From Cladopsammia gracilis (lineage: Eukaryota > Cnidaria > Anthozoa > Scleractinia > Dendrophylliidae), in contig JAJGOT010000124.1 in NCBI GenBank assembly GCA_022457155.1, positions 867,501-931,500 on the forward strand: 64,000 nt of DNA. The letters run 5' to 3'. The position numbers were made by a program, and so were the translations under genes. Below the pieces are notes generated by a model. It searched no databases. It was not told where the DNA came from and saw only the letters and a program-made list of their open reading frames with translations. Below, in pieces: positions 11,700 through 23,320 of the stretch (position 1 is its first letter; each line of letters opens with the position of its first letter).

Positions 11700-13886
11700 G
11701 TAACAATGCAAGTCAAGCATTTTTGGAGGAATATAGAGCTAAGTGCTTATTTTCAAACCTGATTTCGTCTTAAATTGAAGCTAGTAGATCGTCGAAGCAG
11801 CTTGTTTAGAGCTAAACTCCTTTAACCCATTGACGGCCGTACCGGCCAAAATCGGCCGTGATTTTGCAATAACACACATTTAAAATATTAAAAATAGAAA
11901 GAGAAAGCTTTAAAGAATACTTAGAAAAAGAAGAGCTTTAAGCGATGAAATGTTGCTTTGGTGTCAACCGCAAAGCTAACACATTGTATTTGCCATACCG
12001 TTATAAGGCTGGAAATACACGCCTCGGCGGCCGCTTAAGGTCGCGGGGGATACCTGGCCATGAATAAATTCATAAGGTAAAATTGTAGCAGGGGTGCCAC
12101 TTTGAAAAACGTTATATCGTGAACGTTTGGAAGCCGATTTCGCTAAAATTTAACAAAGATATTGGCGAATAATGGAAGTGCATAAGGATTGTTTTTTATT
12201 GAATAGATCGCGCTTGGCGGCAATGCTGTAAGCGACCAATTAAAAGTTATTAGCTTTTAAAGGAGTAAAATTGCCAATGGTAGAGTTTGAAGCCTCATAT
12301 CTTCCCTTTGAAAGCCTATTTAAAAATTTTGAGTCAGACATGACAATCTACAATACACCTAGTTTACCTCCCTGCAGTTTCAACTCATGAAATTCTCTAT
12401 CCGCGCTGAATTCTTGGACACAAAATTGCTTGTTTTTACGCTTCCGAAGGCTTTCCGAGCAAACACGAATGCAAAATATATATGTTTATGGTAATTTTGC
12501 TAATTTTAATCCACGGGCCGCTATTGTTAACACTTCATGCAGAAAGAACAATGCGTTGAAAAATAATGTATTTTACCAGACACCGCTTTGCACGTGCAAT
12601 TATTGATGCAGAAACATTACAGAGCCTGTTCGTGAATATTTCGCGCATTTTCGGTGTCAGCCGTCGCACTTCGTGCATACTCTTTCCATAAATGCATACT
12701 GACGAGCGGAACCTGTCCCCCGCGACCTTAAATGGATTTGCCAAGTATCGATTTTCAGTGTAGGTTAATTAGTGGTCAATGCAACCAATTTAGCATCCTT
12801 GGTTACTTTATACTTCTTATTATTAATCGTGCATTGGCTCTGAGCCAAGCGCACGACTTATCAAAGGGGCTGCAAAAAGTGAAAAAGTTCACTTTTTCAA
12901 GTGGTTTATAGCATGAGGCGAAGTGTTAGTGACGTCATATCAGTCGATATAGCAACTTCAAGCTCATGGATGATTGGATTTATTAACAACATAAGAAAAA
13001 GGAAAATGACGGAACGAAACATATCAAGTAAAAGGAACTTACATTATTGCCGGGTTTGGCGAGAGTTCCATTCGATAACGATTTCGTTCTTTCTTTTCGA
13101 GCAACAGATAAATGGAAGTAATATAAAAGTTGAAGTTGACCTTTCATGCACGAGTGATTGCGAAAGACTGATTAAAGGTTTCAAATGACGTACAGTGTAG
13201 TAACGTTCGTGACGGATCACCTACATGTAGTGTGACTGGAAAAGTGACTGTATAGGCCGATACAACACTCCCGCTCATGTAGTAAACGTTACTTACAAGA
13301 CCCTTAAAGCTTCTTAAAGCACGACTTCACTACTCTAAGAGTTGCTGTTCCTGTTCTTTTACTATTTCCTCTTGAAAAGGGGCGGATTAGCGGTTTCCAG
13401 TAGGTAACTTATTTTGCTTGACTGTGAAGTACTAAATTTCCCAAAATGATTACTTCTTAAAATCACTGGGAAACAGGGAAATAAGCATAAGCATAAAACC
13501 ATTTCTATGTTGCTTGAGAAACAGTATTAAATTTTGAGAAGCCATTCTGTGATGCTAATTTGCAAGACCATTTGACCAATCGCATTATGACATACTATTT
13601 GCTAAAAACTGAACCTACTCACGTGAACGACTATAAGTAATATATCCAAGCAATCTCCGAAGAAACCCAAGTGCCGACGATGAAGTTGTGGGATTATCTG
13701 TATAGAGCCAAGAAATAATAATAGTTAAAATAAAATATTATAAATATAATAAAAACCTTTTAGTGCTCTAAAAGCATTTTGTGTACGACAAAGGTGTTTA
13801 AACATACTTTAATTTGGGGCAATTTTGACCGAAAAACCTCAATATCACCATGACACATGGCTACATATAGACATATACTAATTAGA

Positions 13887-14016
13887 TGGTTTTCACTCAC
13901 GTGACCTTCAGTCCTGTGGGACTCAAATGACAAAGGCCATGGCGGCCATGTTGGTGCATTTAAATTCTTTTGTAGGTGTGCACCAACATGGCCGCCGTGA
14001 CGTAACGTGAAAACCA
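13887..14016. mobile_element. Short MITE
   Basis: A 130-bp element with inverted termini TGGTTTTCAC and GTGAAAACCA, and inner arms CATGGCGGCCATGTTGGTGC against GTGCACCAACATGGCCGCC. No coding capacity. Confidence 0.7.
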
Positions 14017-14367
14017 CGTATAGCATGACATATATTAAATGTATTTTTATTTTTATTATTGTATTAATTTGAGGGCTACAGAGTTATCAGTTTATTACTG
14101 TCACATGTAACCCTCGTTAAATAAAGGCTGTTGTAAAATAATGAAAAGCAAATGGTACCTGATGCAAAGTACTACCGAAGAGGTTTCATTTGAGCGGGAA
14201 CATCACAGGATTTAATCGACGACTCAAACGTTAGTACTACAAAACTGAATGCAAGGCTGGCACTACGGCAAAGGGCAGATTTATTAATGGCCAATATTTC
14301 GACTAATTGTACTAGTCTTCCTCAGGGCCAGGGCTATACTGGAGGAAAATATTGTAACGGCTCCTCA

Positions 14368-14464
14368 AATTTGAAAATTACATGGTTATAAATGATTGGC
14401 TAATACATGACATGTAGACAGCGCACTTGTAAACAATCATTTATAACCATGTAATTTTCAAATT
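14368..14464. repeat. 31-bp-arm inverted repeat
   Basis: Arms 14368-14398 and 14434-14464 are essentially perfect complements around a 35-bp spacer. It could be a small MITE or cruciform-forming site. No target duplication is evident. Confidence 0.7.
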
Positions 14465-16653
14465 ATAATCATGAAGAGAGTTGGTAGGAGTGCCAGGATT
14501 TCCGAAGGCGACCCGACCAAATCCGAAGAGAACCCCATCTATTCCGAAGATGTCCGAAGATGTTCAGAAGAATTCGGAAGTTTCCATGCATCGGCGTACG
14601 GGAAAAATTTTGTCGGGGGTGCTGAACTTTATTTGCGCGAATGAAACTCATGACGTCATGTTTATTTGTCATGATGATGATGATGATTCTAGCACTCGAC
14701 ATTTTACTTTTCTATCGGTGTGAACGATCCGAGAATGAGCTCGCATTCTTCGCACTTCACACGGTACCGATAAGATCTTTTACGAGACTTCAACGAAGAC
14801 ATACTATTTTAATCGACCACGACCAGATACCAACCACGCATACAAGATGGTCGCCAAATGTTATACTTAGGGCGCGTTTTTTTGGGACATATTCTGGTCA
14901 TTCTGAAATCAGAATACGCTAACAAAACTATGTTGTTTACATTCTCACACACAAATTTTTCCACGTATACACATAGTCAAAGTAGCGACTTCTTTCCATA
15001 TTTTACGAGAGGAATAGGTGCAATAGTTTGAGGTTTTCTGTTTTTGGAATGGGCAAAATACATAGAAAAGAAACGCGCCCTTAGTTTCAATCCCCGCGCG
15101 GTCTACATTATCATTCCCACCTGGCTTGGCGGACCACAACGCAAATTTGTCGTTCTATGCCTGTGTTCTATGTATGTTCTAATGGAGCTATCACATGAAT
15201 GACATGATCGATGTTGTATAGAGCTCGGTTAAAAAGTTAAGTGAGTAATGTGAGTTACAAAATAAAAACAAATAAACTAAGACATTGAATCACAAAATAA
15301 TTCAGTAATTTTACTATACTGTGTCTGTGGTGCCCGAATAGTCGCCCAGTTTTGCTCGAATAATACTATATTTTTTACAACCCCCCCTCCCCCTTGTACG
15401 CCTATGTTTCCATGGACCTCAGACCTCTGCAATTGTACTGTTCAGAACGATTAAAACCTACAAAAAAGTGCCATATTTTCATGATCGTAACTATATTTTA
15501 AATTGGATCATGCGATCAGTAAGTCACGCGTGAGAAATTGCTCCATAGGCGTGAGATCAGAGTTTTGGACTCGCAGACGTGAGACTTGGCAGGGCTACAG
15601 TAAGGATGCTACGCCCACACTGTGTTTACATCTGCTGTGAAATACCTTCAAAATTGTACATAGTGCGATGACGTCATCGGTCATGTGACTCACCTAAAAA
15701 TTAAATTTTCAATTCACTATTGAAACAGACCTTTATTAATTAAAAAAAGCCGATGTGGCGATAAGGACATTTACATGTGTCACACCAGGATGGGCATTAA
15801 TATTATGGGATATTAAAACTTTGGCGGCTACAGACAAGAGCAAACTAGGGGACTGGGGTATCTTAGCTTTAAACACAAAGCAGCTAAAATTTTGATAAAT
15901 CTCATTTCATAAATAATTTCCATGACAACATTAGTGTGACGTCATCGACCACGTTACCAGAATAGACCATAACCTTTGAAGCGCTTCAAAACTGTATTAT
16001 GCTCAATAAATTTGCAGATTATTACTGTCAAGTTAACAGTACGTCTGTTTCATATTTTAAGATGCCAATTGATATTTTTTTCTTAAAACAAAAGCACATA
16101 AAAAATTCAATTGAAAAAAAAATATCGTGAATTATCTCTTCCGGCCCTGCAACGTTCCTAGTTTAAATTAGAAGCAAACTTCGATGAGGGGTTTGAAGAA
16201 ATACTTCTTCTTATGGCGTTGACAGTTTTCCTCATTCTCGACTCTTTCATTGGATGATGGATGGATGTGATTTTGCACGATTTTGTCCGCCATTTTGGGA
16301 AAATTCCTAACCCTTACAAGACGTGTAAGGTTACACAGCGGTCGCCGGTCACGTTCATGTTCAGACCTGTTCAGAGTCGTTCAGCGGGGAAAACGGTTTG
16401 CACTTTTCCGGCAGTTTTCCTATTTTTAATGGTTTAATACTCAAGAAGGACAAAAGTTTCTTGAACAGTCGACAAGACTATGTCCGTTGCCCCATATAGG
16501 TCCTCAAAAACACCAGGTAAGCTAATATGTATTTTTTTGTGTCAACTACAAAGCTAACACATTGTATTTGCCATACTGTTATAAGGCTGGAAATACACGC
16601 CTCGGCGGCTGCTTTGATCGGTTTGTCAAGTATCGATTTTCAGTGTAGGTTAA

Positions 16654-17570
16654 AGACCCACCTTCACCCAAAAGACGTTGCGGTCGTTTGTTTTTGTTTT
16701 GAAATGTTCCATTGTTCATACGTGTGATCTGATTGGTTGCACGCATTCAAGGGTGAATTTCGTGTTACACGAACGGAAATAGCCCATTTCGAAAAATACC
16801 ATGATAATCTTTTATGTGCAGACTCAGCCTCACCGGGGTGTAATTATTCAAGTCTCCTTTGTTAGAATGGCACAACGGAATTCAGAGAACACGTAGGAAT
16901 GCTAGGACGTAGCATTGTGTGTTCGTATACAATTGTGCACCGTAAGGCCATCCCCATAAAATGTTTCGTTTCCCATCGCCTTCCCTCTCGTGTAAGTGGG
17001 TCGGTCGGTCGGGCAAAAAAAAAATTGCTGAGGGAGCCAGAGTCCAGAAAAAGCCTGGATGCTAAGTAAGAAGGCCTGGTTACACGCATGCTTTAGGTTG
17101 CCAATGTTTTCCAAATCCAAATTTACTCCTCATCTGCAATGGAGGTAGGCTCGATTTCCGAGGAGCGTGGGCTCGTTTCCCGAACAGCGACTGGTAGTCG
17201 AGCCTACAATGGAGGCTAATAAATTAAATGTAAAAAATTTCTATTCAAAATAAAGTCTTGATCACATGTTTGAAAAGTAAAATTTTGCTTGTCAGACAGT
17301 GTATCTGATTTTTTTTACTTTTCCAAAAACATAGGTTGGTCGGGCGATGGGAAACGAAACATTTTACGGGGATGGCCTATGCAAATGGCCAAGAAGTTGA
17401 AGCATAGCACGTGCAGTTCATGCTGAAAACAAACGAAATTGGAAAAATCAGGCTTACATCAAGCACCACCCAAACTGCACTTTGAAGAGTATTATGGTAT
17501 TTTTCGAAGTGGCCTATTCAGCACAGAAAGTGATCACGGCGTGCACAGCATTTTGGGTGAAGGTTGGCTT
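16654..17570. mobile_element. TTAA-flanked foldback element
   Basis: A 917-bp element flanked by TTAA at 16650-16653 and 17571-17574. The empty site with a single TTAA is preserved at 5045-5048 in copy A. Ends read AGACCCACCTTCACCCAAAA and, on the other strand, AAGCCAACCTTCACCCAAAA. Further inner arms are inverted: TTCGAAAAATACCAT near 16789 and near 17488, and AATGTTTCGTTTCCCATCGCC-like blocks near 16960 and 17345. TTAA choice is typical of piggyBac-type transposases; no transposase is encoded. Confidence 0.9.
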
Positions 17571-17811
17571 TTAATTAGTGGTTAATGCAGCCAATTTAGC
17601 ATCCTTGGTTATTTTATACTTCTTATTATTCTTTTAATAATTTCTCTTAAGAAGGGGTGGATTAGCGGTTTCCAGTAGGTAACTTATTTTGCTTGACTGT
17701 GAAGTACTAAATTTCCCAAAATGATTACTTCTTAAAACCACTGGGAAACAGGGAAATAAGCATAAGCATAAAACCATTTCTATGTTGCTTGAGAAACAAC
17801 ATAGAAATATT

Positions 17812-17903
17812 ATAGTTCATAGTTCTATTATACCCATGACCTTTGCAATTCCTGTGCAAATGCTCTACCACTGAACTACAAGGTCAGATGGAAGCTTGGT
17901 CAA
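17812..17903 (-). repeat. Single dispersed tRNA-like unit
   Basis: One full unit of the satellite lies inside the third repeat copy, replacing nothing obvious between GAGAAACA and TCAAATTTTAAG, which are nearly adjacent in copies A and B. Next to it is a perfect 12-bp inverted repeat ATTTCTATGTTG / CAACATAGAAAT (about 17777-17808). This suggests the unit can insert singly, SINE-like, or was captured during repair. Confidence 0.75.
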
Positions 17904-18146
17904 ATTTTAAGAAGCCATTCTGTGATGCTAATTTGGAAGACCATTTGACCATTCGCATTATGACATATTATTTGCTAAAAACTGAACCTACTCAGGTGAA
18001 GGAGTAAAAAAAATCCCAATTTTAAAAGAAATCAATTAAGTACTAATTCCTCTTTTGTGTTGCTTGCTTTAGGTTTGAGGAAAATAGTCACGAATAGCGA
18101 ATAATAACAAATGGTGCAAAAAGTGGTGAATATAATGGACAAATAA

Positions 18147-18308
18147 GCTGCGGTTACACGTTGCAATTTTTACCTAGGTAAATGCGAAGTAAGAATAGCC
18201 AAGGTCATAAATAGCGCGCAGCGGCTATTGTTATTTCAAATTAATCGTGCAGCGGCTATTGTTATTTCGAATTTACCTAGGTAAAAGTTGAAACATGTAA
18301 CCACGGCT
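18147..18308. mobile_element. MITE with ACCTAGGT inner repeat
   Basis: Inverted ends GCTGCGGTTACACGTT and AACATGTAACCACGGC, each followed inward by TTTTACCTAGGTAAA, bound about 162 bp. The interior has two direct copies of GCAGCGGCTATTGTTATTTC. No coding capacity. Confidence 0.75.
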
Positions 18309-18335
18309 ATAATCTCTTAGGGTAACAATATTATT

Positions 18336-18529
18336 AAAGAAATAAAAAACACGCTGAGTGCATTATTGAGTTATATAAGCACGCGGGAATTTTTAAGAAC
18401 ACGAGAGAAATGCAGAGAAGCACGAGCCAAAGGCGAGTGCTTCTCACACTTCTCGAGTGTTCTTAAAAGTTCCCAAGTGCTTAATATATAACTCAACAAT
18501 GCACAAGGAACAAGTTTTTTATTTCTTTT
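18336..18529. mobile_element. MITE with ~85-bp inverted arms
   Basis: Long inverted arms start AAAGAAATAAAAAAC and end GTTTTTTATTTCTTT, with TGAGTTATATAAGCAC against the right-arm GTGCTTAATATATAACTCA. It directly abuts an AT microsatellite (18530-18553) and then satellite array 3. Confidence 0.7.
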
Positions 18530-18552
18530 ATAATATATATATATATATATAT

Positions 18553-19334
18553 TATACCCATGACCCTTGCAATTCCAGTGCAAACGCTCTACCACTGAGC
18601 TACAAGGCCAGATGAGAGCTTGGTCAATTGTGAGTTCTATTATACCCATGACCTTTGCAATTCCAGTGCAAACACTCTACCACTGAGTTACAAAGCCAGA
18701 TGGGAGCTTGGTTAATTGTGAGTTCTATTATACCCATGACCTTTGCAATTCCAGTGCAAACGCTCTACCACTGAGTTACAAAGCCAGATGGGAGCTTGGT
18801 TAATTGTGAGTTCTATTATACCCATGACCTTTGCAATTCCAGTACAAACGCTCTACCACTGAGCTACAAGGTCAGATGGGAGCTTGGTCAATTGTGAGTT
18901 CTATTATACCCATGACCTTTGCAATTCCAGTGCAAACACTCTAACACTGAGCTACAAGGTCAGATGGGAGCTTGGTCAATTGTGAGTTCTATTATACCCA
19001 TGACCTTTGCAATTCCAGTGCAAATGCTCTATCACTGAGCTACAAGGTCAGATGGGAGCTTGGTCAATTGTGAGTTCTATTATACCCATGACTTTTGCAA
19101 TTCCAGTGCAAACGCTCTACCACTGAGCTACAAGGCCAGATGGAAGCTTGGTTAATTGTGAGTTCTATTATACCCACGACCTTTGCAATTCCAGTGCAAA
19201 CGCTCTACCACTGAGCTACAAGGCCAGATGGAAGCTTGGTTAATTGTGAGTTCTATTATACCCACGACCTTTGCAATTCCAGTGCAAACACTCTAGCACT
19301 GAGTTACAAGGTCAGATGGGAGCTTGGTCAATTG
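18553..19334 (-). repeat. tRNA-derived satellite array 3
   Basis: About nine 88-bp units, nearly all of the full length with the degenerate B box; the 67-bp variant is absent. It ends at TTGTGAAACAGTTAAG. A-box positions are well conserved although other positions vary. It closes the duplicated immune locus on the right. Confidence 0.85.
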
Positions 19335-20329
19335 TGAAACAGTTAAGTTAACAGTGGTCTTAATGTCAATAATGTGCTGGTCCACCACCCAAAAAGGAGT
19401 AATTTTAAACCCCAAAACGGTTAACAGTTACGAAATCAGACCAATGTAATCATTTCTTCTACAAGAAAATAAGCCTTGGCTTTGTGCAGTTAAAACAATA
19501 GACTGCAGGTTTAAATTTCACACGTGTCATTAATCTGTAATTACCGTGCAGCATCCGAAATGTTTTGCGGGAATTATATTTTGCAGATTGGTAATTTTTC
19601 GTTTTGGGAACAAATTATGAGGGGCTTTAAAGAACAGAGGTTTACTTGGATTAATAGTCCGTGGGCCAGTAGACGAAACCCTCCCCCCCGTCGGGGAATT
19701 TTGGGGACATATACCGTTTTGAAGCATAGCCCGAGGGTGTTTCAAATCAGGTTGTTCGCACTTCTCAAGTGGAGGCGTTTGGGCGTGCGGCCGCATTGTT
19801 TATCTGAGGCAAAATACCACAGGACACCCAAGTCGTGATTTTTTAAAATCACTCTTGAAACCCACAGAGAAGGCACATAAAACTCTAAAATGTGTATGCT
19901 AGCTCAATTTGTTATAGTTGAGATGTACACGCGTCAAAATTCCGCATACAAGCACCCACAGGGCATTTCAACACAATTATGCTCCATATACCACAGTCAA
20001 CCTACTCATTCTTCTCAATCTGGAAGACACCCACCCTGGAGCCAAGGAACTCCTCACAAACAATGGTTTCAGTGTCAACCAATCAGAGGTCCCTTCCAGT
20101 AGGAACGTAGTAGACATCACAATTAAGCAAACTATCAAAGGCATGCCAAGTCTCGTTCTGAAATCATAGGATTCTGCAGAAATGAGTCTGCGTATTATCG
20201 CTGGTTTAAAACTAGGCACATCCGGGCGAGTTATCTGCAAGACACGAAGGAATTGGTTGATATTTATGACCCAGTATCTACAACGCACAAGGAGATAAGA
20301 CCGTCACAGATTAAAGGTTAAATGAACCA

Positions 20330-23320
20330 AAAATTAGACAATTTTTCTTTTAGTCCAATATTGGTGCAATGATTTTATGTTTAATGGGTAGCAAATAAAC
20401 ATATTGGGAAGTTTGAAACGCCAGATACCACACAGCTCTTAACAACCCCTAATTTCAATGGACCTGGATATCACGCAGCTCTATTGTTTTCAGGGCTATG
20501 GTCCATTGCTGTGTTGTTTGTTCTATTGTTTTGTCAGCAAATCAGAGAAGACCTTGTAAGAGCTGCGTACTGCCCCTGCCTGCAGAGATATTGGAAGTTG
20601 AAAAATGCGACTTTTTGGCCTTCATAATCGTAGAGCGATCGGGAAAATTGTCGGAAAGTGACGTCACTGTTGACCACCCAAAACAGTCAAGGTTTGAAGG
20701 TGAAAACAATAGGTTGGTTCTCATTAGGGCTTTTAAGTGCACTTGAAGTGAACTTGGTAGATACTCGTAGTGTGAACTCCTTTCTAAGAGCGTTTTCTAA
20801 GCCTGACTGACTTACGTTTCAAGAGAAGCACTCGTCTGATTTATTTAAACGTTCAAATCTCTTTGTAAAATGCATCAAAGAGGTAAAAATTAATATCAGC
20901 TGAATGTAATTAGAATGTTAAATAATTTGCAGTGGTTCGTTTTCTATAAGTTCCATATTTCCCTTCTTTTTTACCAAAAACATCTTTTTGAATGACACGT
21001 GCTTTTGGTTTGTGCGGAGTCACCCAAGTGTAACTTTCGTACTTGGAGTGTGAACGTTTTAATGACCACAGTTTTTGGTTTCTTTGTTGCCCTGTCGATA
21101 TGCGTAAAACAAAAGGATCCAAGTGCAGTTTAAAGTAAGGTCTACCCCGTACTTATTGGGAGCGCACTATATCAATGACAGTACAGCTGTGCTGCTAAAA
21201 GCACGTGGGCGCGCAATTTCGATTTCCACAGGGAACGAGCTCTCAGAAAAAGAGATTGTCGTCTAATTTTCAGGCTTAGCCAATCAAGAAACACAGCCAA
21301 TACAATTCCTGCATGTGCGTTTTATATTTTGGTGCATTTCCTCGCCGTCCCCTGCAAAACAACAACGTCAAATGATCAAAGATTTTGTGGAGAACGTGAA
21401 CACACAACGTTTAATTTTCTTTTTTGTATCTGAAATTTAAAGCTGTCACTATGAATTTACAGTTTACCTTCAGAAAAGTTACCGCGTAAGCAGAGATGAT
21501 TGACAGACATGGAAGTTAACCTGACTAAACTCCCTAGCGAGGTGGTTTGAAAAAGCCTAACCTTAAAAATATATATTTGCTGCGAGCCCTTTGGCGAGCA
21601 GCACACTAATCGTGACAGGCTCCCTGGGTTTCATTTGACCGAGTAAGACCTGGGCGCTTTATATACGGCGCAATAGCTCGTTTTGAGGATTTCGTGGACT
21701 TTTTCGTGGACTTTTTCGTGGACTATGATTTTGAGTGAGGATGCAGTATGTATCGTCAGCGGCAGTAGTTGAAGAATTCTGCGTGGTCAGGATAGGTCTG
21801 AACATGTACAACTGTATTAGTAACTGTAAAATCAACTGTATTAGAGCGCGCTAAAATAGCGAATTAATTTCGCGATCATATGGCGAGTAAAATTGTCATT
21901 TTAAGAGAAAACGATGATTGGTTTTGAACGGCTGTATTAGCAACTGTAAAAACAACTGTATAATCGCGCGCTAAAATTGCGAATTAATCTCGTGATCATG
22001 TGGCGAGTAAAATTAGGAGACTTTAGATCGGACGACGAGTACGAGATTGAGTACGAGTACGACTTTTAAAACTTAGTTCGCCGTACTCTAAAGAACCATT
22101 TACCACACAAATTTTATACCTAGAGTCTTCTTATCTTCTGGTTTGCAACAGGAGGGACCGATAGTTTTGGGGACGTGACTGGCTTTAAATTCAAAAGTCG
22201 TACTCGTATTCAATCTCGTACTCGTCGTCCGATCTAAAGTCCCCTATTGTCATTTTAAGAGAAAACAATGATAGGTTTTGAACAACTGTATTAGCAACGG
22301 TAAAAACATCTGTATTAGCGCGCGCTAAAATTGCGACTGAATTAATCTCGCGATCATAGTCATTTTGAGAGAAAACGATGAATGTTATCGAGTTTCTAAA
22401 AGTAGTAATTTCTCTCGAGTCTGCAATTGCATGGTTGAAAGATAAAAAACCTGATAAAGAGCAACCACACAAGTCCGGAGTGTGACGCTTTGTTTTTTTG
22501 AGCAATTTTTGAGTGACATTTTGTTGTTTTTTTAACTTGTCAAATTTGAATTTTTGCTATTTTTGAACTTTAATTAGTACTTTGCTGACGCAATTTGATG
22601 ACATTAAATGCGCTATTTCAGCGCGCGCTAATACAGTTGGTTTTTCGCTATATAGCGCGGCACCCCTAAAGGTAACCAAAGCCGAGGTTTTGCGTTCTTG
22701 CTCGAGGTAAGCTGTTTACTTATTACGCAGAGTTTTCATGCAAACACAATTTTATCATTCGCTGGAAGAAGTCATGGAAACTACCGGAAAATATGGATTA
22801 CGAAATCCTTTAGCTTGCGACCGCTGACCAATGTTTTTGTTGAAGTTAATCGCCCCGTCCGGGCCTCGTTTAATTTTGCGTCAAATTTCCCACTATGTAG
22901 CACGAGGGAGGAAAGATTGCGTGACAAGCCCTAAGGATGTCTACATTGGACTATAACTATGCGGAGCTAACCCCTCCTCGTCGTATAGCCGGGGGCATAA
23001 AACATTACAAGCTAAGCAATGGAAAACGACGAATTCTGTACTATTTAGTACTATATTTAAATTTAACACAAATCCATGCTTATTATTCAAACAATTCACT
23101 TACATTTTTGGGAAAATATATACAAAAAAACAGTAATCATAACATAGCCTATTGACAATGATAAGTATTGACACTACACTGTATTTGATGAGTAACATCG
23201 CAGCACTTGACTGGCACTCAGCTATTTCTAGTATATAGACAGATGAGAAGTCTCTCGAAGCAAGATTTCACCGCTCGGGAAGCTCTTCGATTCTTACTAT
23301 AACACAAGTTCAAGCTCGGT
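20330..23320. other. Interior of the 4.2-kb inverted-repeat element
   Basis: No protein family is recognised. The stretch 21813-22360 holds about three diverged copies of a roughly 118-bp tandem unit (CTGTATTAG, GCGCGCTAAAAT, AATTAAT, TTTTAAGAGAAAACGATGA), interrupted by a 231-bp MITE. Some related GCGCGCGCTAATACAG sequence recurs near 22620. Confidence 0.5.
22015..22245. mobile_element. MITE with ATT target duplication
   Basis: A 231-bp element with about 54-bp inverted arms starting AGGAGACTTTAG and, on the other strand, AGGGGACTTTAG. It is flanked by ATT at 22012-22014 and 22246-22248. The neighbouring tandem unit at 21890-21900 shows the uninterrupted AAAATTGTCATTTT empty site. A 3-bp target duplication fits the PIF/Harbinger group. 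Confidence 0.85.

Larger units (their letters stand above)
8907..13517. repeat. Segmental duplication, copy B
   Basis: Counterpart of 1593-5790. It differs by a MITE insertion at 8959-9364, a handful of point changes, and 7 extra bases near 12905. It carries the second TIR exon, hairpin and hAT-like MITE. Weaker similarity to copy A continues to about 13760. Confidence 0.9.
13760..16519. other. Repeat-derived region after copy B
   Basis: No gene is recognised. The start (13760-13870) and 14130-14240 are diverged pieces of the duplicated segment. It holds a MITE (13887-14016) and a 31-bp-arm inverted repeat (14368-14464). From about 14480 to 16500 I see only scattered short ORFs with no recognisable domain. 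Confidence 0.45.
16520..17995. repeat. Third, rearranged relative of the segment
   Basis: Blocks match copy A at about 4237-4310, 5020-5105 and 5630-5890, but the intervening parts of copy A (about 700 and 530 bp) are missing. It is interrupted by a TTAA element (16654-17570) and by a single tRNA-like unit (17812-17903). Either this copy suffered deletions, or copies A/B gained insertions. Confidence 0.75.
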
